DNA from: Didemnitutus sp047777955
GTDB lineage: Bacteria > Verrucomicrobiota > Verrucomicrobiia > Opitutales > Opitutaceae
Assembly: GCF_047777955.1 (NCBI RefSeq)
Contig: NZ_CP180537.1
Location: 3,906,001 to 3,970,000 of the forward strand
Length of the DNA stretch: 64,000 nucleotides
Reading direction: 5' to 3'
The notes below the pieces were generated by a model. The model worked only from the letters and a program-made list of their open reading frames with translations. It was not told the origin of the DNA and ran no database searches. The translations under genes and the position numbers were made by a program. Positions 57,337-64,000 of this stretch are shown piece after piece (the first letter of the stretch is position 1; each line of letters opens with the position of its first letter).

Positions 57337-58089
57337 ATGCCCGACTCGACACCACTCCGACTCTACTCGATCGTTATCCCTGCCCGGGACGAACAGGATT
57401 CGCTGCCGCCGACGCTCCAGGACATCTACGCGACATTCGCACGCGAGGGCATCCCGCACGAGATCGTGGTCGTCGACGACGGCAGCCGCGATCGCACCTG
57501 GGCGGTTCTTCAGGAGCTGAAACAAAAGATCCCCACGCTCGCCCCCGTCCAAAACCCAGGTCCGCACGGCTTCGGCCGCGCGGTCGTTTACGGCCTCAAC
57601 CACATGAGGGGCGACGCCTGCGCCATCATGATGGCCGACGCGTCCGATTCACCCACCGATGCCGTGAAATACTGGCGCCTGCTCAACGAGGGCTGGGAAT
57701 GCGTCTTCGGTAGTCGCTTCATGAAGGGGGGCGAGGTCATCGATTACCCGCGCGTGAAGCTCTTCGTAAACCGGCTCGCGAATTTCCTCGTGCGCGTTGG
57801 CTTCAACATCCCACTCAACGACACGACCAATGCCTTCAAGGCCTACCGCCGCACCGTGATTGACGGTTGCCGCCCGTTTCTCGCCCCGCACTTCAACCTC
57901 ACCGTCGAGATTCCACTAAAAGCCGTCGTCCGTGGCTATCGCTGGACAGTGATGCCGATCTCCTGGCGCAATCGCAAATACGGCGAGGCTAAGCTCAAGA
58001 TCAAGGAGATGGGCAGCCGCTACTTTTTCATCTGCGCCTACGTCTGGCTGGAGAAATACTTCAGCCGCGGCGACTACCGTCGGAAGTGA
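57337..58089 (+). CDS. DPM1-like GT2 glycosyltransferase (polyprenyl-phosphate sugar synthase)
   Basis: The 250-residue protein starts at the ATG at 57337 and has YSIVIPARDEQDSLPPTL, VVVDDGSRDRTW and IMMADASDSP (metal-binding region), followed by VFGSRFMKGG, DTTNAFKAYRR and PISWRNRKYGEAKLKI. These are hallmarks of the dolichol/polyprenyl-phosphate mannose synthase group. It has no C-terminal membrane helices, as in single-domain DPM1 proteins. Such enzymes make the lipid-phosphate sugar donors that GT-C transferases require, which fits the many GT-C proteins in this window. The donor sugar (GDP-Man, UDP-Glc or other) is not certain. Confidence 0.85.
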   Translation: MPDSTPLRLYSIVIPARDEQDSLPPTLQDIYATFAREGIPHEIVVVDDGSRDRTWAVLQELKQKIPTLAPVQNPGPHGFGRAVVYGLNHMRGDACAIMMADASDSPTDAVKYWRLLNEGWECVFGSRFMKGGEVIDYPRVKLFVNRLANFLVRVGFNIPLNDTTNAFKAYRRTVIDGCRPFLAPHFNLTVEIPLKAVVRGYRWTVMPISWRNRKYGEAKLKIKEMGSRYFFICAYVWLEKYFSRGDYRRK

Positions 58090-58152
58090 GCTTTCCCGCT
58101 CTCAAAACCGCGTGTTGACGCCCACCGCGACCACCTCTCTCGTAGCCGCTCC

Positions 58153-59022
58153 ATGATCTATCTCCTCGGAGGCTCCGGTTATGTCGGCCACGCCTATCAG
58201 GCATTGCTCACGCGCAAGGGCATCCCGTTCCGCAACCTGCGGCGCGCGGACGTCAACTACGCCGACCGCGCCACGCTCACCGAGCTGCTCCGCCGCGAAA
58301 AGCCCGCGTTCCTGATCAACGCCGCCGGCTACACCGGCAAGCCGAACGTCGACGCCTGCGAGCTGCACAAGTCCGAGTGCCTCGACGGCAACGCCGTCCT
58401 CCCCGGCACCATCGCCCGCGCCTGCGCCGACGCCGGTGTCCCGTGGGGCCACGTCTCCTCCGGCTGCATCTACACCGGCGCCCGGCCCGACGGCACGGGC
58501 TTCACCGAGACCGACACGCCGAACTTCTCCTTCCGCACCAACAACTGCTCGTTCTACTCCGGCACCAAGGCCCTCGGCGAAGAAGTCCTCGCCGGCCAAC
58601 CGGACGTCTACATCTGGCGCCTGCGCATCCCCTTCAACGAGGTCGACAACCCGCGCAACTACCTCACCAAGCTCATGCGCTACGCCACGCTGCTCGAGGC
58701 GACGAACTCGATCTCGCAGCTGGACGAATTTGTCGCCGCCACCTTCGCGTGCTGGGAGAAACGCGTGCCTTTCGGCACCTACAACGTCACCAACCCCGGC
58801 CAGATCACCACGCACGAAGTCGTCGAGCTGATCCGGAAAACCGGCATCTCGAACAAGCCCTTTCAGTTCTTCAAGGACGAGGCCGACTTCATGTCCAAGG
58901 CCGCCAAGACCCCGCGCTCCAACTGCGTGATGAACTCCGCCAAGCTCGCTTCGGTCGGCATCCAGATGACCGAGGTCCACGCCGCCGTCGAACGCGACCT
59001 CCGTCGCTGGGTCCGCACCTGA
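58153..59022 (+). CDS. NRS/ER-like sugar-nucleotide epimerase/reductase (RmlD-type SDR)
   Basis: The 289-residue SDR has IYLLGGSGYVGHAYQALL for NAD(P) binding, INAAGYTGKPNVDACELHKS, VSSGCIYTG, FTETDTPNF and FYSGTKALGEE (YxxxK). It continues with NPRNYLTKLMRYATLLE, YNVTNPGQITTHEV and PRSNCVMNSAKL. This motif order closely resembles, from memory, the plant NRS/ER (UER1) enzymes, which carry out both 3,5-epimerisation and 4-reduction of the 4-keto-6-deoxy sugar. It sits directly upstream of RmlB and RmlA, and no RmlC is visible in the window. It may therefore complete dTDP-L-rhamnose (or a related deoxysugar) in one protein. Confidence 0.75.
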   Translation: MIYLLGGSGYVGHAYQALLTRKGIPFRNLRRADVNYADRATLTELLRREKPAFLINAAGYTGKPNVDACELHKSECLDGNAVLPGTIARACADAGVPWGHVSSGCIYTGARPDGTGFTETDTPNFSFRTNNCSFYSGTKALGEEVLAGQPDVYIWRLRIPFNEVDNPRNYLTKLMRYATLLEATNSISQLDEFVAATFACWEKRVPFGTYNVTNPGQITTHEVVELIRKTGISNKPFQFFKDEADFMSKAAKTPRSNCVMNSAKLASVGIQMTEVHAAVERDLRRWVRT

Positions 59023-59062
59023 GCGGCCCGCCCCCTTCTCCGCTCCCAACTCCCGATCCATC

Positions 59063-60130
59063 GTGAACCTTCTCGTCACCGGCGGCGCCGGCTTCATCGG
59101 CTCCAACTTCATCCGCCAACGCCTCCTCGAAAAGGGCTCGCCCCTGGCAAGGCTCGTCAACCTCGACGCGCTCACCTACGCCGGCAACCCCGCCAACCTC
59201 GCCGATCTCGCCGCGGACCCGCGCTACGTTTTTGCCCACGGCGACATCGGCGCCGCCGCGCTGGTCGCGTCGCTCCTGGCCGAGCACCAGATCGACGCCA
59301 TCGTCAATTTCGCCGCCGAGTCCCACGTCGACCGCTCGATCGATTCGCCCGAGCCGTTCATCCAGACCAACGTCGTCGGGACGCTCCGCCTCCTCAACTG
59401 CGCCAAGCAATACTGGGCCAGGCTCCCGGAGCCGAGGAAGAGCGCCTTCCGCTTCCTCCACGTCTCGACCGACGAGGTCTACGGCTCGCTCCCGCCCGGC
59501 GCCCCCGCCTTCACCGAGGACCACGCCTTCGAGCCCAACTCGCCCTACGCCGCCTCCAAGGCCGCCAGCGACCACCTCGTCCGCGCCTACCAGCACACCT
59601 ACGGCCTGCCCACGCTCACCACCAACTGCTCGAACAACTACGGCCCGTATCACTTCCCCGAGAAGCTCATCCCGCTGATGATCCTCAACGCCCTCGAGGG
59701 GAAAAACCTCCCCGTCTACGGCGACGGCATGCAGATCCGCGACTGGCTCTACGTCGAGGACCACGCCGCCGCCATCTGGACCGTCCTCCGCGGCGGCCGC
59801 GTCGGCGAGACCTACAACATCGGCGGCTGGAACGAAAAACCGAACATCGAGATCGTGCACACCATCTGCACGCTCCTCGACCGGAAGTCCCCGCGCGCCG
59901 ACGGCCGGAGCTACGCCACGCAGATCACCCACGTCCAGGACCGCCCCGGCCACGACCGCCGCTACGCCATCGACGCGACGAAGATCCACCGCGAGCTCGG
60001 CTGGAAACCCGCCGAGACCTTCGCCACCGGCATCGAGAAGACCGTCGACTGGTATCTCGCCCACCGTCGCTGGGCCGCCGACATCACGGCGAAGAAATAC
60101 TCCCGCGAACGCCTCGGCACCCAAGTCTGA
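59063..60130 (+). CDS. rfbB: dTDP-glucose 4,6-dehydratase
   Basis: The 355-residue extended SDR starts with a GTG at 59063. It shows LLVTGGAGFIGSNFIRQRLL, NFAAESHVDRSID, the active-site STDEVYGSLPPG, YAASKAASDHLVRAY (YxxxK), NCSNNYGPYHFPEKLIPLMI, and RDWLYVEDHAAAI. This is the full signature set of RmlB/RfbB. It converts dTDP-glucose to dTDP-4-keto-6-deoxyglucose. It lies 40 bases after the reductase gene and 10 bases before rfbA, so the three genes form one operon. Confidence 0.95.
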   Translation: MNLLVTGGAGFIGSNFIRQRLLEKGSPLARLVNLDALTYAGNPANLADLAADPRYVFAHGDIGAAALVASLLAEHQIDAIVNFAAESHVDRSIDSPEPFIQTNVVGTLRLLNCAKQYWARLPEPRKSAFRFLHVSTDEVYGSLPPGAPAFTEDHAFEPNSPYAASKAASDHLVRAYQHTYGLPTLTTNCSNNYGPYHFPEKLIPLMILNALEGKNLPVYGDGMQIRDWLYVEDHAAAIWTVLRGGRVGETYNIGGWNEKPNIEIVHTICTLLDRKSPRADGRSYATQITHVQDRPGHDRRYAIDATKIHRELGWKPAETFATGIEKTVDWYLAHRRWAADITAKKYSRERLGTQV

Positions 60131-60140
60131 TTTCCACCCC

Positions 60141-61019
60141 ATGAATCGCAAAGGCATCGTCCTCGCCGGCGGCTCCGGCACCCGCCTCTACCCGCTCACC
60201 ATCGCGGTCTCGAAGCAGCTCATGCCGGTCTACGACAAGCCGATGATCTACTATCCGATCTCGGTGCTGATGCTCGCCGGCATCCGCGAGATCCTGGTCA
60301 TCTCCACGCCACAGGACCTGCCGCTGTTCCGGAAGCTCCTCGGCGACGGCGCCAACCTCGGCGTGAAATTCTCCTACGCCGAACAGCCCAGCCCCGACGG
60401 CCTCGCCCAAGCCTTCACCATCGCCGCCGCCGCGGGCTTCCTCACCGGCGCCGAGCCCTCCGCCCTCGTTCTCGGCGACAATCTTTTCTACGGCGCCGAA
60501 TTCGTCCGCTCCCTTGAGGAGGCCTCCCGGCGCACGACTGGCGCCACCATCTTCGGCTATCACGTCGCCAACCCTACCGCCTACGGCGTTGTCGAGTTCG
60601 CCCCGGATGGCCGCGTCGTCTCGCTCGAGGAAAAGCCGAAACAGCCAAAATCCAACTACGCCGTCCCCGGGCTCTACTTCTATGACGAGCAGGTCGTCCC
60701 GCTCGCGCGCAGTCTCAAGCCCTCCGCGCGCGGCGAACTCGAGATCACCGACCTCAACCGCCTCTACCTCGAGCGCGGCGCGCTGCACGTCGAGCTCTTC
60801 GGCCGCGGCACGGCGTGGCTCGACACCGGCACACACGACTCGCTCCTCGAGGCCGCCACCTTCGTCAACGTCCTCGAGAACCGCACCGGCCTGAAGATCG
60901 CCTGCCTGGAGGAGATCGCCTTCAAGCAGGACTGGATCGACCGCGCCGGCCTCGAGGCCAACATCAAGAAGCTCGGCAAGTCCTCCTACGGCGACTACCT
61001 CCGCCGCCTGCTCGCCTGA
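60141..61019 (+). CDS. rfbA: Glucose-1-phosphate thymidylyltransferase
   Basis: The 292-residue protein has the nucleotidyltransferase signature GIVLAGGSGTRLYPLTIA at residues 5-22, then VSKQLMPVYDKPMIYYPI, LVLGDNLFYG (metal-binding aspartate), SLEEKPKQPKSNYAVPGLYF, and RGTAWLDTGTHDSLLEA. These define RmlA/RfbA, which makes dTDP-glucose from glucose-1-phosphate and dTTP. The length is typical for the family. It follows rfbB by 10 bases and provides its substrate. Confidence 0.96.
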   Translation: MNRKGIVLAGGSGTRLYPLTIAVSKQLMPVYDKPMIYYPISVLMLAGIREILVISTPQDLPLFRKLLGDGANLGVKFSYAEQPSPDGLAQAFTIAAAAGFLTGAEPSALVLGDNLFYGAEFVRSLEEASRRTTGATIFGYHVANPTAYGVVEFAPDGRVVSLEEKPKQPKSNYAVPGLYFYDEQVVPLARSLKPSARGELEITDLNRLYLERGALHVELFGRGTAWLDTGTHDSLLEAATFVNVLENRTGLKIACLEEIAFKQDWIDRAGLEANIKKLGKSSYGDYLRRLLA

Positions 61020-61070
61020 GTTTTGTTCGTGCGCGCCGCAGGGCGGCGGGCTACCAACGACGCCGGCCGC

Positions 61071-62027
61071 ATGCAGGTCTCGTTCATCATTCCGCTCTAC
61101 AACTGTCTCGCGCACACTCAGGAGTGTCTGCGCACGTTGCAGGCGACCCTGCCCGCCGGGCTTGCCCACGAGATCATTTTCGTCGACGACGGCTCGACCG
61201 ACGGCACCCGCGCGTGGCTCGCGACCCTGAGCGCTCCCTGCCGGATCATCCTGAATGAGCAGAACCTCGGCTTCGCCGGCGCATGCAATCGCGCCGCTGC
61301 CGTCGCCGACAGCGAGTTTCTCTTCTTCCTTAACAACGATCTCGTGCTGCTCCCCGGCTGGTTCGGGCCGATGCTTGGATTGCTCGATCGTCCCCACACC
61401 GCGCTCGTCGGCAACATCCAGCTCAGCGTCCGCAGCGGCACTCTTGATCATGCCGGCGTCCGCTTCAACGAGAAGGGCAAGCCGGAGCACGACCGCACCC
61501 GGCCACTTCTCGCCCGCCTCCGCGGCTGGCGCGAAGTCACCGCGGTGACCGGCGCATGCTTCGGCATTCGGCGCACGGTTTGGGAGAGGCTCGGTGGGTT
61601 TGACCCCGGCTTCCGCAACGGCGGCGAGGACGTCGATCTCGCCCTTCGCGCCGGCGCGGCAGGGCTGCGCACGCTCGTGTCGCTCCGGAGTGTCGTCGGC
61701 CACCACGTAAGCGCGTCGCTGGGTCGCAAGCTCCGTGACGAGCACAACTCCCGCCGCCTCGCCGTGCGCTGGCGCGGCGCCATCGTGTCGCTCTCGGCCC
61801 GTGCCTGGGCGCGTCACCACATTACCACCCTCTGGGATCGATCCTGTGTGTTCGACGATGCCCTCGCTCGCGCCGCGCTCTGGGCCGCCCTCGGAGGCAC
61901 CATCGCCCACTCCGTTCTAGACGGCATGCAAAGCGCATTCGAACGCGAGATCGTCCGTTGGCACGTCTTGCTCGACGGCGCAGCGCCCCCCGTGGAACGT
62001 AGCCGCGCTTATCCCCCGCGGATTTAG
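61071..62027 (+). CDS. GT2 glycosyltransferase, rhamnosyltransferase-like
   Basis: The frame opens with a TTG at 61023, but the ATG at 61071 (MQVSFIIPLYNCLAHTQE) begins exactly at the GT2 core and is preferred, giving 318 residues. Motifs are IIFVDDGSTDGT, LFFLNNDLVLLPGW, VTGACFGIRRTVWERLGG, FDPGFRNGGEDVDLALRA and VGHHVSAS. The NNDLVLLPGW and GGEDVDL motifs belong to the WbbL/RfbF-type rhamnosyltransferases. The position directly after the dTDP-deoxysugar genes supports dTDP-L-rhamnose as donor, but this is inference. The stop overlaps the convergent gene at 62024. Confidence 0.8.
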   Translation: MQVSFIIPLYNCLAHTQECLRTLQATLPAGLAHEIIFVDDGSTDGTRAWLATLSAPCRIILNEQNLGFAGACNRAAAVADSEFLFFLNNDLVLLPGWFGPMLGLLDRPHTALVGNIQLSVRSGTLDHAGVRFNEKGKPEHDRTRPLLARLRGWREVTAVTGACFGIRRTVWERLGGFDPGFRNGGEDVDLALRAGAAGLRTLVSLRSVVGHHVSASLGRKLRDEHNSRRLAVRWRGAIVSLSARAWARHHITTLWDRSCVFDDALARAALWAALGGTIAHSVLDGMQSAFEREIVRWHVLLDGAAPPVERSRAYPPRI

Positions 62028-62961
62028 CCGCCGCGCTCGACCGAGCGCACGACCGACTGCGGCCGGCCGTTCACGGTCAGGAACATTCGTCCGACATACT
62101 CGCCGATCAGGCCGAGCATCACCAGCTGCGTGCCGGAGAAGACCAGCAGCGCCCCCATCAGCGAGCCCCAGCCGTAGGCCGGGCCGTGATTGAAGAAGCG
62201 CAGGTAGAACACGATCGCCAGACCCGCGAGACCGCCGGCCGCCATGAGCAGGCCGAGCAGCGTGGCGAGGCGCAGCGGCATCACGGAGAAGTTCACGAAC
62301 GTGCTCGCCCACAGGCGCAGCAGTCGCCGCAGGGTGTAGCCGCTCTGCCCCGACTGCCGGGCGCGGTGCTGCACCTCGAGCGAGCCGATGCCCTGCGTCA
62401 CCTGCAGCAGCAGCCCGTCGATGTAGGGAAACGGCCCCTCGTGCGCCGCGACCTCCTTGGCCGCGAACGCGCTCACGCAGCGGAAGCTCGAGAGGTAAAA
62501 CCCCTTCGGCTTGTCCAGCACGTAGTCGGTCAGCCGGTTTGTGAACCAACTGCCAAAATTGCGGAAGAGCGAATGCTCCTTCTGGGCATAGTGCCCGTAG
62601 ACGACGTCGAGCCCGGCCTGCTGCGCGTGCGCCCAGAGCCGCACCGCCTCCGCCGGCGGATTCTGGCCGTCGTCGTCGAGATTGACCACGTGCGCCCCGC
62701 GCGCGTGGCGGTAGCCGGTGAGCACGGCGTTGTGCTCGCCGAAATTCCGCGCGTGGTTCACGAAGGTGATCGGCACGCGCGCCTCGCGCACCAGCTCCCG
62801 GCACACCGCCGCCGTGGCGTCGCGGCTGCCGTCGTTCACCAGCACGATCTCGTGCCCGCCGGCGATGGGCAGTCCCTCGATCTCCTTCACCAGCGGCCGG
62901 ATCGTGTCGGCGCTGTAGTAGAGGGAATGACGAAACTGAGCGCGGGTTGCGCGGAAGCCAT
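62024..62961 (-). CDS. GtrB/ArnC-like polyprenyl-phosphate glycosyltransferase with two C-terminal helices (one frame change)
   Basis: The GT2 core shows IVLVNDGSRDATAAV, FGEHNAVLTGYRHARG, VNLDDDGQNPPAEA (DDDGQ metal site), YGHYAQKEHSLFRN and SSFRCVSAFAAKEV. Two membrane helices follow at the C-terminus (LATLLGLLMAAGGLAGLAIV and MGALLVFSGTQLVMLGLIG). The open frame as given starts at 62995 with an unrelated N-terminus. Adding one base at the G3 run 62923-62925 joins the ATG at 62961 (MASAQPALSFVIP) to LYYSADTIRPLVKEIEG, the usual beginning of this family. The repaired length is about 312 residues. It should load a sugar onto undecaprenyl phosphate for use by GT-C enzymes. Confidence 0.82.
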
Positions 62962-63041
62962 GGCGTGACCGGGGTGCAGGGCGCCAAGCCACCACAGCGC
63001 CCGCGCGCTGTCAACGCCCCGGCCCGCGATGGCCGCGCCGC

Positions 63042-63403
63042 CTAGAGGTAGTGGGGCAGCTCGTGGCGGAAGAACTCCACCGTGCGCTTCACCGCGGCCG
63101 CGATGTCCGGGCGCCGACGCCAGCCGAGACCGCGCCGCGCGCGCCGGTCGTCGGCGCAGTAATCGCCGATGTCGATCTTCTTCCGCTCGGCGGGAAACGG
63201 CTTCACCCCGAACCGGCCGCCGCGACGACGAGCTCCGCGCGCGCCCGGAGCGCGATGCGGCCCGAGCCGCCGAGATTGTAGACGCACCCGCGTCCCCCGC
63301 GCCACCAGCCGCCGCACGAGGTTCGAGCCGATGAAGCCCAGGCCGCCCATGACCAGCGCGCGGCGGCCGCGCAACGCCCGCAGCGCGACGCGGTCGCGCT
63401 CAC
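63042..63403 (-). pseudogene. Internally deleted NAD-dependent epimerase
   Basis: On the minus strand the N-terminus of an extended SDR is visible (RALVMGGLGFIGSNLVRRLV), then the sequence jumps to the far C-terminal part of the same family. VYNLGGSGRIALRARAELV appears in one frame, and PFPAERKKIDIGDYCADDRR with VEFFRHELPHYL in another. About 200 or more residues between them, including the YxxxK active site, are absent. A GTG at 63403 overlapping the previous stop could start it if one base is added near 63375-63400. The C-terminal signature matches UDP-glucose-4-epimerase-like proteins. Either the gene is genuinely deleted or the assembly lost an internal segment. Confidence 0.7.
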
Positions 63404-64000
63404 ACGGCGTCGACGCGCGCCACGACGAGCACCGAACTGCCGAACGGCAGCGCGTTGCCGGCGGCGAGCCAGCGGTGCTCGAGGTTCATCATCGCGCCGA
63501 ACGTGCCCTCCACCGCCGGCGGATACAAACGCACATCGCTCTCGCCCTCGCCCGCGGGGAACACCTTCCGCCGCAGCACCGCGAGCGGGAACGGCAGCGC
63601 GTTCCAGTAGCTCGACCACACCGGCCGCCAGCCGCTCGCACGCAGCAGCGCGTTCAACTCGCCACGCGAGCAGCGCCAGAGATTGCCGACCTGCCGGTCA
63701 TGATAGGAATACATCCAGCGGTAGGCCGGCATCGTCAGCACGACCGCCCCGCCCGGCCGCACGACGCGGCGGAACTCCGCCAGCGCCGCGCGCGCGTCCG
63801 GCACCTGGCAGACGACGTCGCACGACACCACCGCGTCGAACTGCCCGTCGCCGAACGGCAGGGCCGTCACCGACCCGAGCGTCACCGGCAGTCCCGTGCG
63901 CTCGCGCGTCGTCTGCACCGCGATCTCCGAGAAGTCCAGCCCCTGCAGCCGCCAGCCCGGCTCCGCCGCCGCCAGCCGCCGCAGCAAACCGCCGGTGCCG
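63400..64000 (-). CDS. Class I SAM-dependent methyltransferase (5'-partial at window edge)
   Basis: The frame runs off the right edge, so the start lies beyond the window. The tail of the SAM-binding glycine motif (GTGGLLRRLA) is visible at the very edge. It is followed by LQGLDFSEIAV (acidic residue binding the ribose), VTALPFGDGQFDAVVSCDVV and the VRPGGAVVLTMPAYRWMYSY stretch. These are typical of UbiE/methyltransf_11-type enzymes found in polysaccharide clusters. The stop overlaps the presumed start of the deleted epimerase by four bases (GTGA), which suggests an operon reading leftward. The substrate is unknown; a sugar or aglycone O-methylation is likely. Confidence 0.85.
   Translation of the reverse strand, partial: GTGGLLRRLAAAEPGWRLQGLDFSEIAVQTTRERTGLPVTLGSVTALPFGDGQFDAVVSCDVVCQVPDARAALAEFRRVVRPGGAVVLTMPAYRWMYSYHDRQVGNLWRCSRGELNALLRASGWRPVWSSYWNALPFPLAVLRRKVFPAGEGESDVRLYPPAVEGTFGAMMNLEHRWLAAGNALPFGSSVLVVARVDAV

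Noticed and set aside
60084..61910. A 608-codon minus-strand open frame
   Set aside because: It is antisense to rfbA and the GT2 at 61071, both of which are unmistakable; the antisense protein has no motif.
1..64000. CRISPR arrays, tRNA or rRNA genes, insertion sequences, phage genes
   Set aside because: No regularly spaced repeats, no transposase or integrase motifs, and no RNA gene signatures were seen on either strand.

Overview
The window is about 64 kb of high-GC bacterial DNA that is almost entirely a surface-glycan (O-antigen, capsule or S-layer glycan type) biosynthesis region. The extreme C/G third-codon bias, the FecI/FecR/STN-type TonB receptor island and the very large multidomain glycosyltransferases suggest Verrucomicrobiota, perhaps Opitutaceae. 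That placement is inference; no rRNA or taxonomic marker is present. I see no tRNA, rRNA, CRISPR array, insertion sequence or origin, and no stretch longer than 300 bases without a gene.

Layout. 1-4755: one very long, 5'-truncated gene (methyltransferase, kinase-like domain, glycan-associated module, GT2, half GT2, module, GT2). 4796-8121: a coiled-coil protein, a two-module GT4-like transferase and an SDR epimerase. 8123-35650: an alternating array. Plus-strand genes encode giant transferases built as module A, helical linker, module B, optional GT2-GT2, then GT4 (12420, 16385, 20838, 25297, 27530, 29312). Minus-strand genes encode polytopic GT-C-like membrane proteins (10189, 18577, 23070, 33205). 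Most pairs start divergently. 35850-44452: four more polytopic GT-C-like proteins on the plus strand. 44524-45585: a paratose/tyvelose-type epimerase. 45784-50638: an ECF sigma factor, FecR anti-sigma and STN/TonB receptor operon. 50892-57269: two paralogous polytopic GT-C-like proteins flanking a second epimerase. 57337-62961: a DPM1-like GT2, a dTDP-sugar cassette (plant NRS/ER-like reductase, RmlB, RmlA), a rhamnosyltransferase-like GT2 and a GtrB/ArnC-like lipid-linked sugar synthase. 63042-64000: an internally deleted epimerase and a partial methyltransferase.

How the genes may work together (inference): RmlA, RmlB and the reductase, with the epimerases, make activated deoxysugars. The cytoplasmic GT2/GT4 megaproteins assemble a lipid-linked glycan. 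The DPM1/GtrB-like enzymes load sugars onto polyprenyl phosphate, and the many GT-C proteins use such donors on the outer face of the inner membrane. The methyltransferase-kinase pair at the left edge resembles the order seen in WbdD-type chain terminators.

Important caveat: at about 25 places the reading frame changes by exactly one base, usually at a run of C or G, while the protein family continues cleanly in the next frame. I read this as single-base homopolymer errors in the assembly. Broken genes are therefore annotated as one CDS each, with the frame changes stated. The exception is the first gene, which is split into four entries by domain.
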